Part shown: positions 7,453 to 15,162 of the stretch, one piece after another
Layout: each line of letters begins with the position of its first letter
Numbering within the stretch: position 1 is the stretch's first letter
Notes under the pieces: generated by a model
Databases searched by the model: none
The model's input: the letters and a program-made list of their open reading frames with translations, nothing else
Told to the model about the DNA's origin: nothing
Origin: Isoptericola sediminis
GTDB lineage: Bacteria > Actinomycetota > Actinomycetes > Actinomycetales > Cellulomonadaceae
Length of the DNA: 64,000 bases
Direction: 5' to 3'
Assembly: GCF_013085345.1 (NCBI RefSeq)
Contig: NZ_JABFAJ010000019.1
Coordinates: forward strand, 62,001 to 126,000
Made by a program: the position numbers and the translations under genes

Positions 7453-7773
7453 ATGGACACCAAGACCGTTCACGTCGAGACCGTCGAGCAGGCCCACGTC
7501 CTGCAGGACGTGAAGTTTGCCGCCGACCGCCTCCGCCGGAGCCTCGGCGACCTGCGGCACGACACGAACCGCCAGATGGAACTCCTCGACCAGGGCTACC
7601 AGACCCAGGGCCTGAGCCACCAGACGCTGCAGGAGGTGGTGCAGTACCAGGGAGCGCTCGACGCGCTGATCCGGACCGCCACCTACGTCGGCCTCACCTC
7701 CGGCCAGATCCAGGCGGTCACCACGACCCCCGACTTCGTGTCGATCCGCTCCGAGGACGAGAGGAGCGCGTGA
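7453..7773 (+). CDS. 106-aa hypothetical protein coupled to integrase
   Basis: A helical protein of 106 residues (ADRLRRSLGDLRHDTNRQME and a second helical block LQEVVQYQGALDALIRTATY). Its TGA shares a base with the integrase start (TGATG), so the two are probably translated together. No known domain is recognised. Its place immediately ahead of a serine integrase makes it a candidate directionality factor or accessory protein, but nothing in the sequence proves this. Confidence 0.6.
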   Translation: MDTKTVHVETVEQAHVLQDVKFAADRLRRSLGDLRHDTNRQMELLDQGYQTQGLSHQTLQEVVQYQGALDALIRTATYVGLTSGQIQAVTTTPDFVSIRSEDERSA

Positions 7774-9662
7774 TGAGGGCCGCCGTCTACCGGCGCGTCT
7801 CGACCGCCGACCAGGTCGAGAACACGAGCCTCGCCGACCAGGACCGGCTGTGCCGCGACTACGCCGAACGCCAGGGCTGGGAGGTCGTCGAGGTCTACAC
7901 GGACGGCGGCAGGTCCGGTACCGACCGCGACCGCCCGGCCTGGCGCGCGATGCTGCAGGACGCCAGCGAGGGCAAGTTCGACGCCGTGGTCGTCGCGGCG
8001 CTCGACCGGTTCAGCCGCAAGGTCCACGACGGCGTCGCCGAGATGGACACCCTGTCCGAACTCGGGGTGACCGTCGCGGTGGTCAAGGAGCGAATGGACC
8101 TGTCGACGATCGAGGGGCGGCTCACCCGGAACGTGCTGCTCTCAGTCGCAGAGGCCGAGCGCGACCGGATCGTGCAGCGCACCGTCGCGGGCCAGCGTGC
8201 CGCAGCCCGGACCCCGGGTCGGTGGCCTGGTGGACAGCCGCCGTTCGGCTGGCGGCTCGAGGGTTCCAAGCGTGAAGCGCGCGCGGTCCCGGACGAGCGC
8301 GAGCGGCAGATCATCGAAGCCGTGCACCTGTGGTTCGTGCGCGACGGGCTGTCCTCCGGCGAGGTCGCCGACCGGCTCAACGACCTCGGGCTTCGCTCGC
8401 GCAAGGGCGGCAGGTGGTCCTACGAGGTCGTACGTAAGACGTTCTCCAACCCGGTGCTGTGGGACGGCCGCCGGGTCTGGGGCCAGGCCGACTCTGCCCG
8501 CGGCGGACGTCACACCCGGCTGGACCGGGAGGGCAAGCCACTACACGGGGAGCCAGTCGAGACGCTCCTGGACGACCCGCCACTGACCCGCGAGGAGTTC
8601 GAGGCGATCCAGAGGCAGCTCGGCCGACGCGCGACTGGGAGGCCGCGTTCCGGGGTCCGCTCGCTCGAACTCACGGCGCGGCTGTACGGCGCGTGCAGCA
8701 AGCACTACACGGGGGCGTGGCTCGCCCACCAGGGCCGGGCCGTCTACCGCTGCACCGGGCGTCGGCACCGCGGCGTCGGGGTGGAGCGCTGCTCGTGCCC
8801 GCAGGTCGACGCCGACGCGGTCAACGAGGCCGTCTGGCAGCAGGTCGTGTCGCTGCTGGGCGACCCGGAACGGCTGCGGACGCTCGCCGCCCAGTGGGTC
8901 CAGGCCGAGCCCGACGAGTCCGGCGAGTACGAACTCGACCGGCTTGAGAAGCAGGTAGCCCGGCTCGAGCGAGCGCGGGTGAACGCCGCGCGGGAGTTGC
9001 TGCTCGCCGAGGACCCGGCTCCGCTGCGCGAGGCGCTGGCGCAGGTTGAGCGGGAGCACGCCGAACTGTCCGAGCGGCTGGGTGTCCTACGAGTCGTCCA
9101 GGCTGACGCGGCAGCGCGGGCTCAGCGCCTGACCGACCTCGCAGCCCTGGCGACCCGGGCGGCGCAGCGGCTGCCGAACCTGCCTGCCGAGCGTCGCGCG
9201 GAGGTGCTCGCGCTGCTGGACGTGAAGGTCACGATGAGCCAGATCGAGGGCGGCGTCCCGCGGCAGCTCGAGGTGTCCGGGAGCGTGGACCCGCGCCTGT
9301 TCGGCCCCGGGGACGGCGGGGGTGGTGGCCTGGGCGGTGGAACACAGGGCGACGGGGACGATGGTGCCGGTGGTCTTCCTCATCCTGCCGATCACGGTCG
9401 TCTTCGCCGTCTTCCCCTCCCTGGCCACGTTGCAGATCGGTCTGTGACCTCGACGAAAGGATGCACCATGACCACCAACCCGCCCGAACGCACGGCCGAC
9501 CGGCACCTGCCCGAGGCCGACGACCCGGAACGCGGCGACGTCCCCGGCTGGGTCCTCGTCACGCTCATGACGGCAGGTCTGGTCGTCGCGCTCTGGGCAC
9601 TGGCGGGTCCGCTGCTCGAGGACGCCTTCACCCAGGCGATCGAGAGCGTCACGGGTCTGTGA
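7773..9662 (+). CDS. Large serine recombinase (integrase), 3' end altered by integration
   Basis: The N-terminus is a resolvase domain (YRRVSTADQ, nucleophile Ser10), followed by a recombinase domain (about 160-300), a Cys-containing ribbon (GACSKHYTGA, YRCTGRR, CSCPQ) and a coiled coil (about 390-460). It would integrate and excise the element. Family-like sequence ends near residue 510, followed by a Gly/Asp-rich segment. From about residue 530 the frame enters host DNA. It crosses the tadC remnant in another frame and continues in frame through the neighbouring pilin gene to the stop at 9662, giving a 629-residue product. In the circular element the frame would read into the left end instead, so the native stop is not visible. 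Confidence 0.85.
   Translation: MRAAVYRRVSTADQVENTSLADQDRLCRDYAERQGWEVVEVYTDGGRSGTDRDRPAWRAMLQDASEGKFDAVVVAALDRFSRKVHDGVAEMDTLSELGVTVAVVKERMDLSTIEGRLTRNVLLSVAEAERDRIVQRTVAGQRAAARTPGRWPGGQPPFGWRLEGSKREARAVPDERERQIIEAVHLWFVRDGLSSGEVADRLNDLGLRSRKGGRWSYEVVRKTFSNPVLWDGRRVWGQADSARGGRHTRLDREGKPLHGEPVETLLDDPPLTREEFEAIQRQLGRRATGRPRSGVRSLELTARLYGACSKHYTGAWLAHQGRAVYRCTGRRHRGVGVERCSCPQVDADAVNEAVWQQVVSLLGDPERLRTLAAQWVQAEPDESGEYELDRLEKQVARLERARVNAARELLLAEDPAPLREALAQVEREHAELSERLGVLRVVQADAAARAQRLTDLAALATRAAQRLPNLPAERRAEVLALLDVKVTMSQIEGGVPRQLEVSGSVDPRLFGPGDGGGGGLGGGTQGDGDDGAGGLPHPADHGRLRRLPLPGHVADRSVTSTKGCTMTTNPPERTADRHLPEADDPERGDVPGWVLVTLMTAGLVVALWALAGPLLEDAFTQAIESVTGL
9300..9361. other. Right attachment site (attR), approximate
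   Basis: TadC-like codons begin at about 9361 and stop resembling TadC immediately upstream (in that frame the preceding codons read GTQGDGD). The recombination crossover therefore lies in or just after this segment. The exact core cannot be fixed without attL or an uninterrupted relative. Confidence 0.6.
9361..9447 (+). pseudogene. 3' remnant of tadC-like (type II secretion F family) gene
   Basis: Twenty-eight codons and a stop encode MVPVVFLILPITVVFAVFPS and a further eight residues, the typical hydrophobic C-terminus of TadC/GspF-type inner-membrane proteins. The following pilin and TadE genes fit the usual Tad order after tadC. The rest of the gene must lie beyond the left end of the element. 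Whether the element restores a functional C-terminus at attL cannot be seen. Confidence 0.7.
9468..9662 (+). CDS. Flp/DUF4244-type pilin-like protein
   Basis: A 64-residue protein with a hydrophilic leader, then ERGDVPGWVLVTLMTAGLV and a single hydrophobic segment, as in actinobacterial Flp-type pilins of Tad loci. The Gly before the hydrophobic helix is the likely prepilin-peptidase site. The ATG is preferred to the ATG at 9461, which sits too close to GAAAGGA. Its reading frame is the same as the upstream integrase frame, with no stop between them. Its TGA overlaps the GTG of the next gene. It would form the pilus shaft or a minor pilin in the membrane. Confidence 0.7.
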   Translation: MTTNPPERTADRHLPEADDPERGDVPGWVLVTLMTAGLVVALWALAGPLLEDAFTQAIESVTGL

Positions 9663-10081
9663 CGTCCGGGTCGTGGGCACGAGCCGACGGCTCGGCGGCC
9701 GGCCGTTCCGACGGTGAGCGCGGCTCGGCGGTGGCGGAGTTCGCTCTCGTCTCGGCGCTGCTCGTGGCGCTCTTCCTCGGCGTCGTGCAGGTCGCGCTGG
9801 CGTTGCACGTCCGGGCCGTCGCGATCGATGCGGCGGCTGAAGGCGCACGGCTGGCGGCGCGGACCGACCACGACCTCGGTGCCGGTGCCCAGCGGACCAG
9901 GGACCTGCTCGCGTCGGCGCTGAGCGAGCGGTACGCGGGCGATGTCGTGGTCGGCACGACGAGGCGCGGTGGACTGGACCTCGTCCGCGTCACGGTCACT
10001 GCGCCGCTGCCCGTGGTGGGTCTGCTCGGCCCGTCAGGTGCGATGACCGTCGAGGGGCATGCCGTGGACGAGTCGGCATGA
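9659..10081 (+). CDS. TadE-like pilus assembly protein
   Basis: A 140-residue protein starting at a GTG that overlaps the pilin stop. Near residue 25 it has the TadE signature GERGSAVAEFALVSALLVAL, a type IV-pilin-like N-terminal hydrophobic helix. The rest (HVRAVAIDAAAEGARLAAR and a beta-rich C-terminus) matches TadE-type pseudopilins. It would be processed by a prepilin peptidase and take part in Tad pilus assembly or secretion. It is coupled to the next gene by ATGA. Confidence 0.8.
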   Translation: MTSGSWARADGSAAGRSDGERGSAVAEFALVSALLVALFLGVVQVALALHVRAVAIDAAAEGARLAARTDHDLGAGAQRTRDLLASALSERYAGDVVVGTTRRGGLDLVRVTVTAPLPVVGLLGPSGAMTVEGHAVDESA

Positions 10082-10560
10082 CCGGGCGTCCAGACGGCCC
10101 CGACCACCCCGAGTCGTCACCGACCGGGTCGGGGGAGGAAGGTGCCGCCGTGGTCGAGTTCCTGGGAGTGGGTGTGCTGCTGCTCGTCCCGCTCGTGTAC
10201 CTGGTCGTCACCGTCGGCCAGATCCACGCCGCGGGGTTCGCCGTCGAGGGCGCGGCCCGCGATGCCGCGCGGGCCGTGGTGACCGCCGAGTCGTCGGCGA
10301 CCGGTGCCGCACGTGCTCGGGCGGCGACGGAGGTGGCGCTGGCAGATCAGGGCTTTGTCGTCGACGGCGCCGATGTCCTGGAGCTCGAGTGCTCGGCGAA
10401 CCCGTGCCTGACACCGGGGGCGACGGTCGGCGTGCGGGTCCGTGTCGAGGTGCCGCTGCCGTTGGCGCCGCCCGCGCTGCAGGACTGGGTGCCGCTGAGC
10501 ATCCCGGTCGAGGCGGCCCACGTCGCACCGGTCGAGGAGCACGTCGGGGCCCGGCCGTGA
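10078..10560 (+). CDS. TadE-family pilus assembly protein
   Basis: A 160-residue second TadE-like protein. The motif GEEGAAVVEFLGVGVLLLVP is the pseudopilin cleavage and membrane segment, followed by AAGFAVEGAARDAARA, typical of the family. Two cysteines (ECSANPC) may form a disulfide outside the membrane. It overlaps its neighbours on both sides (ATGA before, GTGA after), showing a single transcription and translation unit with the Tad locus. Confidence 0.8.
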   Translation: MTGRPDGPDHPESSPTGSGEEGAAVVEFLGVGVLLLVPLVYLVVTVGQIHAAGFAVEGAARDAARAVVTAESSATGAARARAATEVALADQGFVVDGADVLELECSANPCLTPGATVGVRVRVEVPLPLAPPALQDWVPLSIPVEAAHVAPVEEHVGARP

Positions 10561-11012
10561 CGGCGGCACGCGAGGAAGGGCGGATCATGCTGCTCACCGC
10601 GGGCTTCGTCGCGGTGGGGCTGATGCTGGTCGGCATGGTGGCCTCGGCCGCGTCCGTGCACCTGGACCGCAAGCACCTGTTCGACCTGGCGGACTCGTTG
10701 GCGGTGGCAGGTGCCGACTCGATGGCCCGGGAGACCTACTACGGGGAGGCGATGGCCCCGGACGGGTCGGGCGTGCTGACCTTGACGGACGACGGTGTGC
10801 GCGCCGCGGTGGCCGAGCACCTGGCCGTGCAACCGGCGTCCTCGGCCCCGGGACTGCGCGGCGTGAGGGTGCACGAGGCCGCCACGCCGGACGGCCGCAG
10901 CGCCCGCGTGAGCCTGGTCGCCACCTCCCACCCGCCGTTGATTCGGTGGTTCACCGAAGCCTTCGGCGGTGGCATCACCGTGACCGCCACGGCAACGGCA
11001 CGCGCAGGTTGA
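10557..11012 (+). CDS. TadG-like pilus-associated protein
   Basis: A 151-residue protein from a GTG start overlapping the previous stop. It has one N-terminal membrane helix (MLLTAGFVAVGLMLVGMVAS) and then HLDRKHLFDLADSLAVAGAD, the pattern of TadG-like proteins in actinobacterial tad clusters. The C-terminal half is beta-rich and presumably extracytoplasmic. It is the last gene of the visible Tad unit; about 100 bases separate it from the redox operon. Confidence 0.65.
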   Translation: MTAAREEGRIMLLTAGFVAVGLMLVGMVASAASVHLDRKHLFDLADSLAVAGADSMARETYYGEAMAPDGSGVLTLTDDGVRAAVAEHLAVQPASSAPGLRGVRVHEAATPDGRSARVSLVATSHPPLIRWFTEAFGGGITVTATATARAG

Positions 11013-11110
11013 GCAGGTTCTGTCGGTCGTCGGCGTCCGCCGCCGCGATCCCCAGGCAATTCGTAGGTTCGTCGCAGGCTCTCCCCGGGTAGGCCGCGCA
11101 CTGTGGACCT

Positions 11111-12523
11111 ATGACAGCGACGACGAGCCACCCCGGCCCTTCCGTCCCGTTCGTGGCGGACCGGCACCCTCCGCGGTCCCGCGTCCGGCGTGACGCGGCC
11201 GTCCGGTACGTCGCCGTGGCGGCGCTGTGGCTCGCGCTGCTCGGCGTCGACTGGATGTGGGCCGCCGACGGCGGTCTGCAGGCCCTCACGGCCTGGGACA
11301 CCGCGTTGACCTCGCTCGGGCAGATCACGGGGCTGGCGTCGGCGGCGCTGCTGCTCGCCCAGGTGTTGCTCATGGCCCGGGTGCCCGCGCTGGAGGCGGC
11401 GTTCGGGCGCGACCGGCTCGTGAGCATCCACCGGCTGGTCGGCCTGTGGTCGTTCAACCTGCTCGTCGCCCACCTCGTCCTCATCACCTGGGGGTACGCC
11501 GCGGGGAGCATCACCGCATGGCCCGCGACGTTCTGGGAGCTGATGTGGCAGTACCCGGGCATGCTGCTGGCCGTCGGCGCGACCGTGGCGCTGGTGCTGG
11601 TCGTGGTCACCAGCGTGCGGGCCGCCCGACGCCGGCTGCGCTACGAGTCGTGGCACCTGCTGCACCTGTACGGGTATCTCGGGGCGGCGCTCGCCCTGCC
11701 GCACCAGCTCTGGACCGGGCAGCAGTTCCTCGCCCGCCCCGCCGTCACCGCCGTGTGGTGGACGGTGTGGGCGTTGGTCTTCGCCGCCGTCCTCGTGTGG
11801 CGGGTCGCGTTGCCGGCCTGGCGCACCTGGCGTCACCAGATCCAGGTCACCGGCGTCGTGCCGGAGGCGCCCGGCGTGGTGTCCGTGCACCTGACGGGCC
11901 GGCGCCTGCACCGACTGGTCGAGCCCGGGCAGTTCCTGGTCTGGCGGTTCCTGGGCCAGCAGGGCTGGACCCGGGGCAAGCCGTACTCGGTCTCCAGCGC
12001 CCCGACGTCCCGCTCCGCCCGCGTGACGGTCGCCGCCGTCGGTCCGGCCAGCACCGCGGCCGCCGACCTGCAGCCGGGCACCCGCGTCGTCGTCGAGGGA
12101 GCCTACGGCCGCCTCACCCGCCGCGCGCGCACCCGGCGCAAGGTGCTGCTGATCGGTGCCGGCTCCGGGCTTGCACCGCTGCGCGCGCTCGCCGAGGGCC
12201 TGGACTACGCCCCCGGGGAGGCCGTGCTCATCGAGCGGTACCGCGAACACCCGCTGTTCGCGGCCGAGCTCGACCACCTCGCCGCCACGCGCGGGCTCGG
12301 GGTGGTGCGCCTGCCCGGACGACGCCGGGCCGACGGCTCGTGGGTCGGGCCCGGGTTCGACGGCGACGACGACGAGCGGGTCCTGCGCGGCTGGGTGCCC
12401 GACGTCGCCGAGCGTGACGTGTACGTCTGCGGACCGCCCGCCTGGACGCAGAGCGTCCGCGAGGCCGCCCTCGCTGCCGGCGTCCCCGCCGAGCAGCTCC
12501 ACAGCGAAGACTTCGGATGGTGA
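11111..12523 (+). CDS. Ferric-reductase-like flavocytochrome (membrane oxidoreductase)
   Basis: A 470-residue protein with an N-terminal domain of about six membrane helices and conserved haem-ligand-type histidines (SIHRLVGLW, LVAHLVL, SWHLLHLYGYLG). An FAD-binding FNR-type domain follows (RGKPYSVSSAP) and an NAD(P)H-binding domain (IGAGSGLAPLRAL, YVCGPPAW). It would pass electrons from cytoplasmic NAD(P)H through FAD and haem across the membrane. The two coupled downstream genes encode a covalent-FMN acceptor domain and the enzyme that attaches FMN, so the operon is a transmembrane electron export route. The final acceptor (iron, oxygen, quinone or a protein) is not indicated. Confidence 0.85.
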   Translation: MTATTSHPGPSVPFVADRHPPRSRVRRDAAVRYVAVAALWLALLGVDWMWAADGGLQALTAWDTALTSLGQITGLASAALLLAQVLLMARVPALEAAFGRDRLVSIHRLVGLWSFNLLVAHLVLITWGYAAGSITAWPATFWELMWQYPGMLLAVGATVALVLVVVTSVRAARRRLRYESWHLLHLYGYLGAALALPHQLWTGQQFLARPAVTAVWWTVWALVFAAVLVWRVALPAWRTWRHQIQVTGVVPEAPGVVSVHLTGRRLHRLVEPGQFLVWRFLGQQGWTRGKPYSVSSAPTSRSARVTVAAVGPASTAAADLQPGTRVVVEGAYGRLTRRARTRRKVLLIGAGSGLAPLRALAEGLDYAPGEAVLIERYREHPLFAAELDHLAATRGLGVVRLPGRRRADGSWVGPGFDGDDDERVLRGWVPDVAERDVYVCGPPAWTQSVREAALAAGVPAEQLHSEDFGW

Positions 12524-12529
12524 CGCGCG

Positions 12530-13111
12530 ATGAAGAAGATCGTCCTCTGGGTACTGTCGACGGTCACCGTCCTGGTCCTGCTGCTGGGCTATCGCACCTC
12601 GACCGACCCTGACGCGCTGAGCACCTCGACGTCGGTGGTGCAGGCGGCGACCGGGACCACGTCGGGATCAACGAGCAGCTCCGGGTCGACCAGCAGCGGC
12701 ACGACGGACTCGGGCGGCGGGTCGACGGGTTCCGGGTCGACCGACACCTCGAACGGGTCCGGGTCCTCGAACGGCAGCTCGGGATCGTCCGGCTCCGGCC
12801 GCTCCGGCTCCTCGGGGTCGTCGTCCGGGTCCGGCAGCACGACGGCGTCCGGCGACGTCGTCCAGACCCGGTGGGGCCCGCTCCAGGTGGAGATCACCGT
12901 CAAGAACGGCGAGATCACCGCCGTCGACGTCCCGTTGTACCCGGACGACAACGGCAAGGACCGCCAGATCAACGGGTACGCGCTGCCGGTGCTCGTCCAG
13001 GAGACGCTCGACGCCCAGAGCGCCTCGATCGACATGGTCAGCGGCGCCACCGTGACGAGCACGGGGTACACGCAGTCGCTGCAGAGCGCGCTCGACCAGG
13101 CGGGGCTGTGA
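12530..13111 (+). CDS. Membrane-anchored FMN-binding domain protein
   Basis: A 193-residue protein: an N-terminal membrane anchor or signal (residues 5-21), then about 80 residues made almost entirely of Ser, Gly and Thr, and a C-terminal FMN_bind domain (about 108-193). The domain carries DMVSGATVTSTGY, the motif in which a threonine receives FMN covalently. The linker lets the flavin domain extend from the membrane. It starts seven bases after the flavocytochrome and overlaps the apbE start. Inferred role: accept electrons outside the membrane. Confidence 0.85.
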   Translation: MKKIVLWVLSTVTVLVLLLGYRTSTDPDALSTSTSVVQAATGTTSGSTSSSGSTSSGTTDSGGGSTGSGSTDTSNGSGSSNGSSGSSGSGRSGSSGSSSGSGSTTASGDVVQTRWGPLQVEITVKNGEITAVDVPLYPDDNGKDRQINGYALPVLVQETLDAQSASIDMVSGATVTSTGYTQSLQSALDQAGL

Positions 13112-13899
13112 GCGGCATGGCGACCACCCAGCCGGCGGTCCGCCGCCGGGTCGTGCACGTCATGGGGATGCCCATCAGCCTGGCGCTGCGTGGTGTTCAC
13201 GCCGACGGGCCGACGGCGGACCTGGCCTGGGACCTGGTGGTCACCGAGCTGCAGCACGTGGACGCCACCTTCAGCACCTACCGGCCCGACTCGGTGATCA
13301 GCCGGCTGGCACGCGGCGAGATCGACGCCGACGCCCTGCCGGACGAGGTGGTCGAGGTGCTGGCACTGGGGGAGGAGGCGCGCCGGGCGTCCGACGGCGC
13401 CTTCGACGTCGTGCAACGGCACCCGGACGGCACGGAGACGTTCGATCCGAGCGGGGTCGTCAAGGGCTGGGCGATCGAGCGGGCCACCCGGCACCTGCGC
13501 GCACTGGAGGGAACGGACTTCTGCCTCTCGGCCGGCGGCGACATGGTGTGCCGCGTGGCCAGCGACGACGCCGAGCCCTGGCGGGTCGGGATCGAGGACC
13601 CGCACGCCCCGGCGCGGCTCGTCGCCGTCGTGCCGGTGCGGGACGGCGCCGTGGCGACCTCCGGGCTCGCGCACCGGGGTGACCACGTCGTGGATGCGCG
13701 CTCCGGGCGGACGCCGACGGCGCTCGCGTCCGTGACCGTCGTCGGGCCGAGCCTGACGTGGGCGGACATCGACGCCACGAGTGCCTTCGCGCTCGGTGCC
13801 GACGGCCGCGACTGGCTCCGGACGCGGGCGGGGGAGACGGGGCTGGTGGTCTGGGCGGACGGGCGTGCCGAGCCGTTCGCCGCCGTCGGGTCCCGATGA
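13108..13899 (+). CDS. apbE: FAD:protein FMN transferase (ApbE)
   Basis: ApbE transfers FMN from FAD onto a Ser/Thr of a target domain. The protein (263 residues from GTG 13108; an ATG three codons later is possible) has the family landmarks MGMPISLAL near the start, FSTYRPDSVISRLARGE, DPSGVVKGWAIERA and SAGGDMVC, and ends with the metal-binding HVVDARSGRTP and DATSAFAL segments. It is somewhat shorter than classical ApbE proteins (about 300-350). The natural target is the FMN-binding protein encoded immediately upstream. Confidence 0.9.
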   Translation: MSGMATTQPAVRRRVVHVMGMPISLALRGVHADGPTADLAWDLVVTELQHVDATFSTYRPDSVISRLARGEIDADALPDEVVEVLALGEEARRASDGAFDVVQRHPDGTETFDPSGVVKGWAIERATRHLRALEGTDFCLSAGGDMVCRVASDDAEPWRVGIEDPHAPARLVAVVPVRDGAVATSGLAHRGDHVVDARSGRTPTALASVTVVGPSLTWADIDATSAFALGADGRDWLRTRAGETGLVVWADGRAEPFAAVGSR

Positions 13900-14169
13900 T
13901 CCGCCGTGGACGACTGCCGGGCAACGTCGCCGCACGGTGGGGGGCGGCCGCGTCAGAGGCCTATCCGGTTCGCGCCATGTCCCGCCTGCGCGCATGGCCC
14001 CGGCACACCGGGCGCCACCGGGTGATGAGGGTGATTTCTCCCGGCTGAACGCGCCTCGGTCCTCTTTGTCATCGACGATGAGTCACACGGCGACCGTGCA
14101 CGTTCGACGCTGACGTGCCAGGGCGGACAAAGACGTCTCTCGCATCGTGACAGATGGGGTGATGGGGGC

Positions 14170-14997
14170 GTGGCCCGATCGCGTGGACGACCTGCCGGCC
14201 TGGTGCTGTCGGCCGCGTCGGCCCTGCTGGTCGCGGGCTGTCTCGGGTCCGACTACCGCGATCTGCCGCTCGACCTGTCCGCCTGGGACAGCGGGTGGCT
14301 CGCCGCGGTCGAGCCGGAGGAGGAGCTCTGGGTCGGTCTTGACGGCAACAACCTCCACCCCGACCAGGCGTGGGAGCTCGTCGAGGTCGATGACGCGGTG
14401 CTGCGGCTGACCACGAGCGAGCACGAGGTTCCGCCTCCAGGGTCCGGCGACCCCGGCGACCCGCACATCTCGACGACCGTCTTCGGGTTCGTGGGAGGCG
14501 ATCTGGGCCGCACGCGGCTGCGCTTCGAGCTGGTCGTCGACGGCGAACGCGTCGACGTCGCGGAGTACACGGTCGACGTGGTCGACGATGCCTGCGCGGC
14601 CGAGACCGCCGCCGTGGCCAACCGCTGCGGCGGGGAGCTGTTCTCCTACCAGCCGCAGTACCTCCAGGCGCTGAACCACGGCGAGCAGGTGAACCTGGAT
14701 GTGGGGGAGGAAGTGGAGCTGGTCCTGCCCGCGAACGCCGGGTTCCCGGACACGGCGTGGCAGGTGGCCGACCACGACGACGCCGTGATCGCGGTCGACG
14801 GCCCGGTCGACCTGGGTCCGGCCCGTTCGCCTGGAGACTTCAGCGAGGTCGACCCGGAGGTGCGGCACTCGTTCCTGCCGGCCTGGCGGTTCAACATCAC
14901 CGGTACGGCGCCGGGGGAGAGCCCAATGGTGCTCGAGCTGACGGTGGACGGCGAGCGGATCGACGTCTACGAGCTCGTGGTGCTCGTCGGGATGTAG
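14170..14997 (+). CDS. Lipoprotein with two tandem beta-domains
   Basis: A 275-residue secreted lipoprotein. The lipobox is LLVAGC with Cys24. The mature part consists of two copies of one domain: PDQAWELVEVDDAVLRL ... VVDGERVDVAEYTVDVV (about 35-145) and PDTAWQVADHDDAVIAV ... TVDGERIDVYELVVLVG (about 175-275). The strand pattern and position of the AW motif recall chagasin-like protease inhibitors (I42), but similarity by eye is weak. Four cysteines lie between or near the repeats. It stands alone, with a GTG start after GGGG and intergenic DNA on both sides. Confidence 0.7.
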   Translation: MARSRGRPAGLVLSAASALLVAGCLGSDYRDLPLDLSAWDSGWLAAVEPEEELWVGLDGNNLHPDQAWELVEVDDAVLRLTTSEHEVPPPGSGDPGDPHISTTVFGFVGGDLGRTRLRFELVVDGERVDVAEYTVDVVDDACAAETAAVANRCGGELFSYQPQYLQALNHGEQVNLDVGEEVELVLPANAGFPDTAWQVADHDDAVIAVDGPVDLGPARSPGDFSEVDPEVRHSFLPAWRFNITGTAPGESPMVLELTVDGERIDVYELVVLVGM

Positions 14998-15162
14998 ATC
15001 AGGCGACCGCCGGTCACAGGTGTGGCTGATCCCCGGTAACGACCGCGATTGGTCCCCGGGATGGACTGCCGAACGTGCAGAAAGTGTGAACTTCGCTACG
15101 CTCGGTCAAGCTCGGTCCCGTTCGAGCGCATCTTTCCCCAACATCCTGACAAAGAGGTTTCC

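Larger units (their letters stand above)
1..9361. mobile_element. Right part of an integrative element inserted in a tadC-like gene; left end outside window
   Basis: The segment carries a replication module (primase-polymerase/ATPase plus a CGGTTCCC repeat cluster), small genes of unknown function and, at its right edge, a large serine recombinase. Just past the recombinase domains lies a 28-codon fragment of the C-terminus of a Tad/type II secretion F protein, followed by pilin and TadE genes. This is the arrangement expected at attR of an element that entered the 3' end of tadC. No attL or tadC 5' part is visible, so the left boundary lies before position 1. No phage structural gene and no FtsK/TraB transfer gene is in view. 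It could be an actinobacterial ICE/IME, an integrated plasmid or a phage satellite. Confidence 0.75.

Noticed and set aside
7176-7772. Upstream extension of the integrase frame
   Set aside because: It covers two other genes with better starts; the integrase family begins at MRAAVYRRVS (7773).
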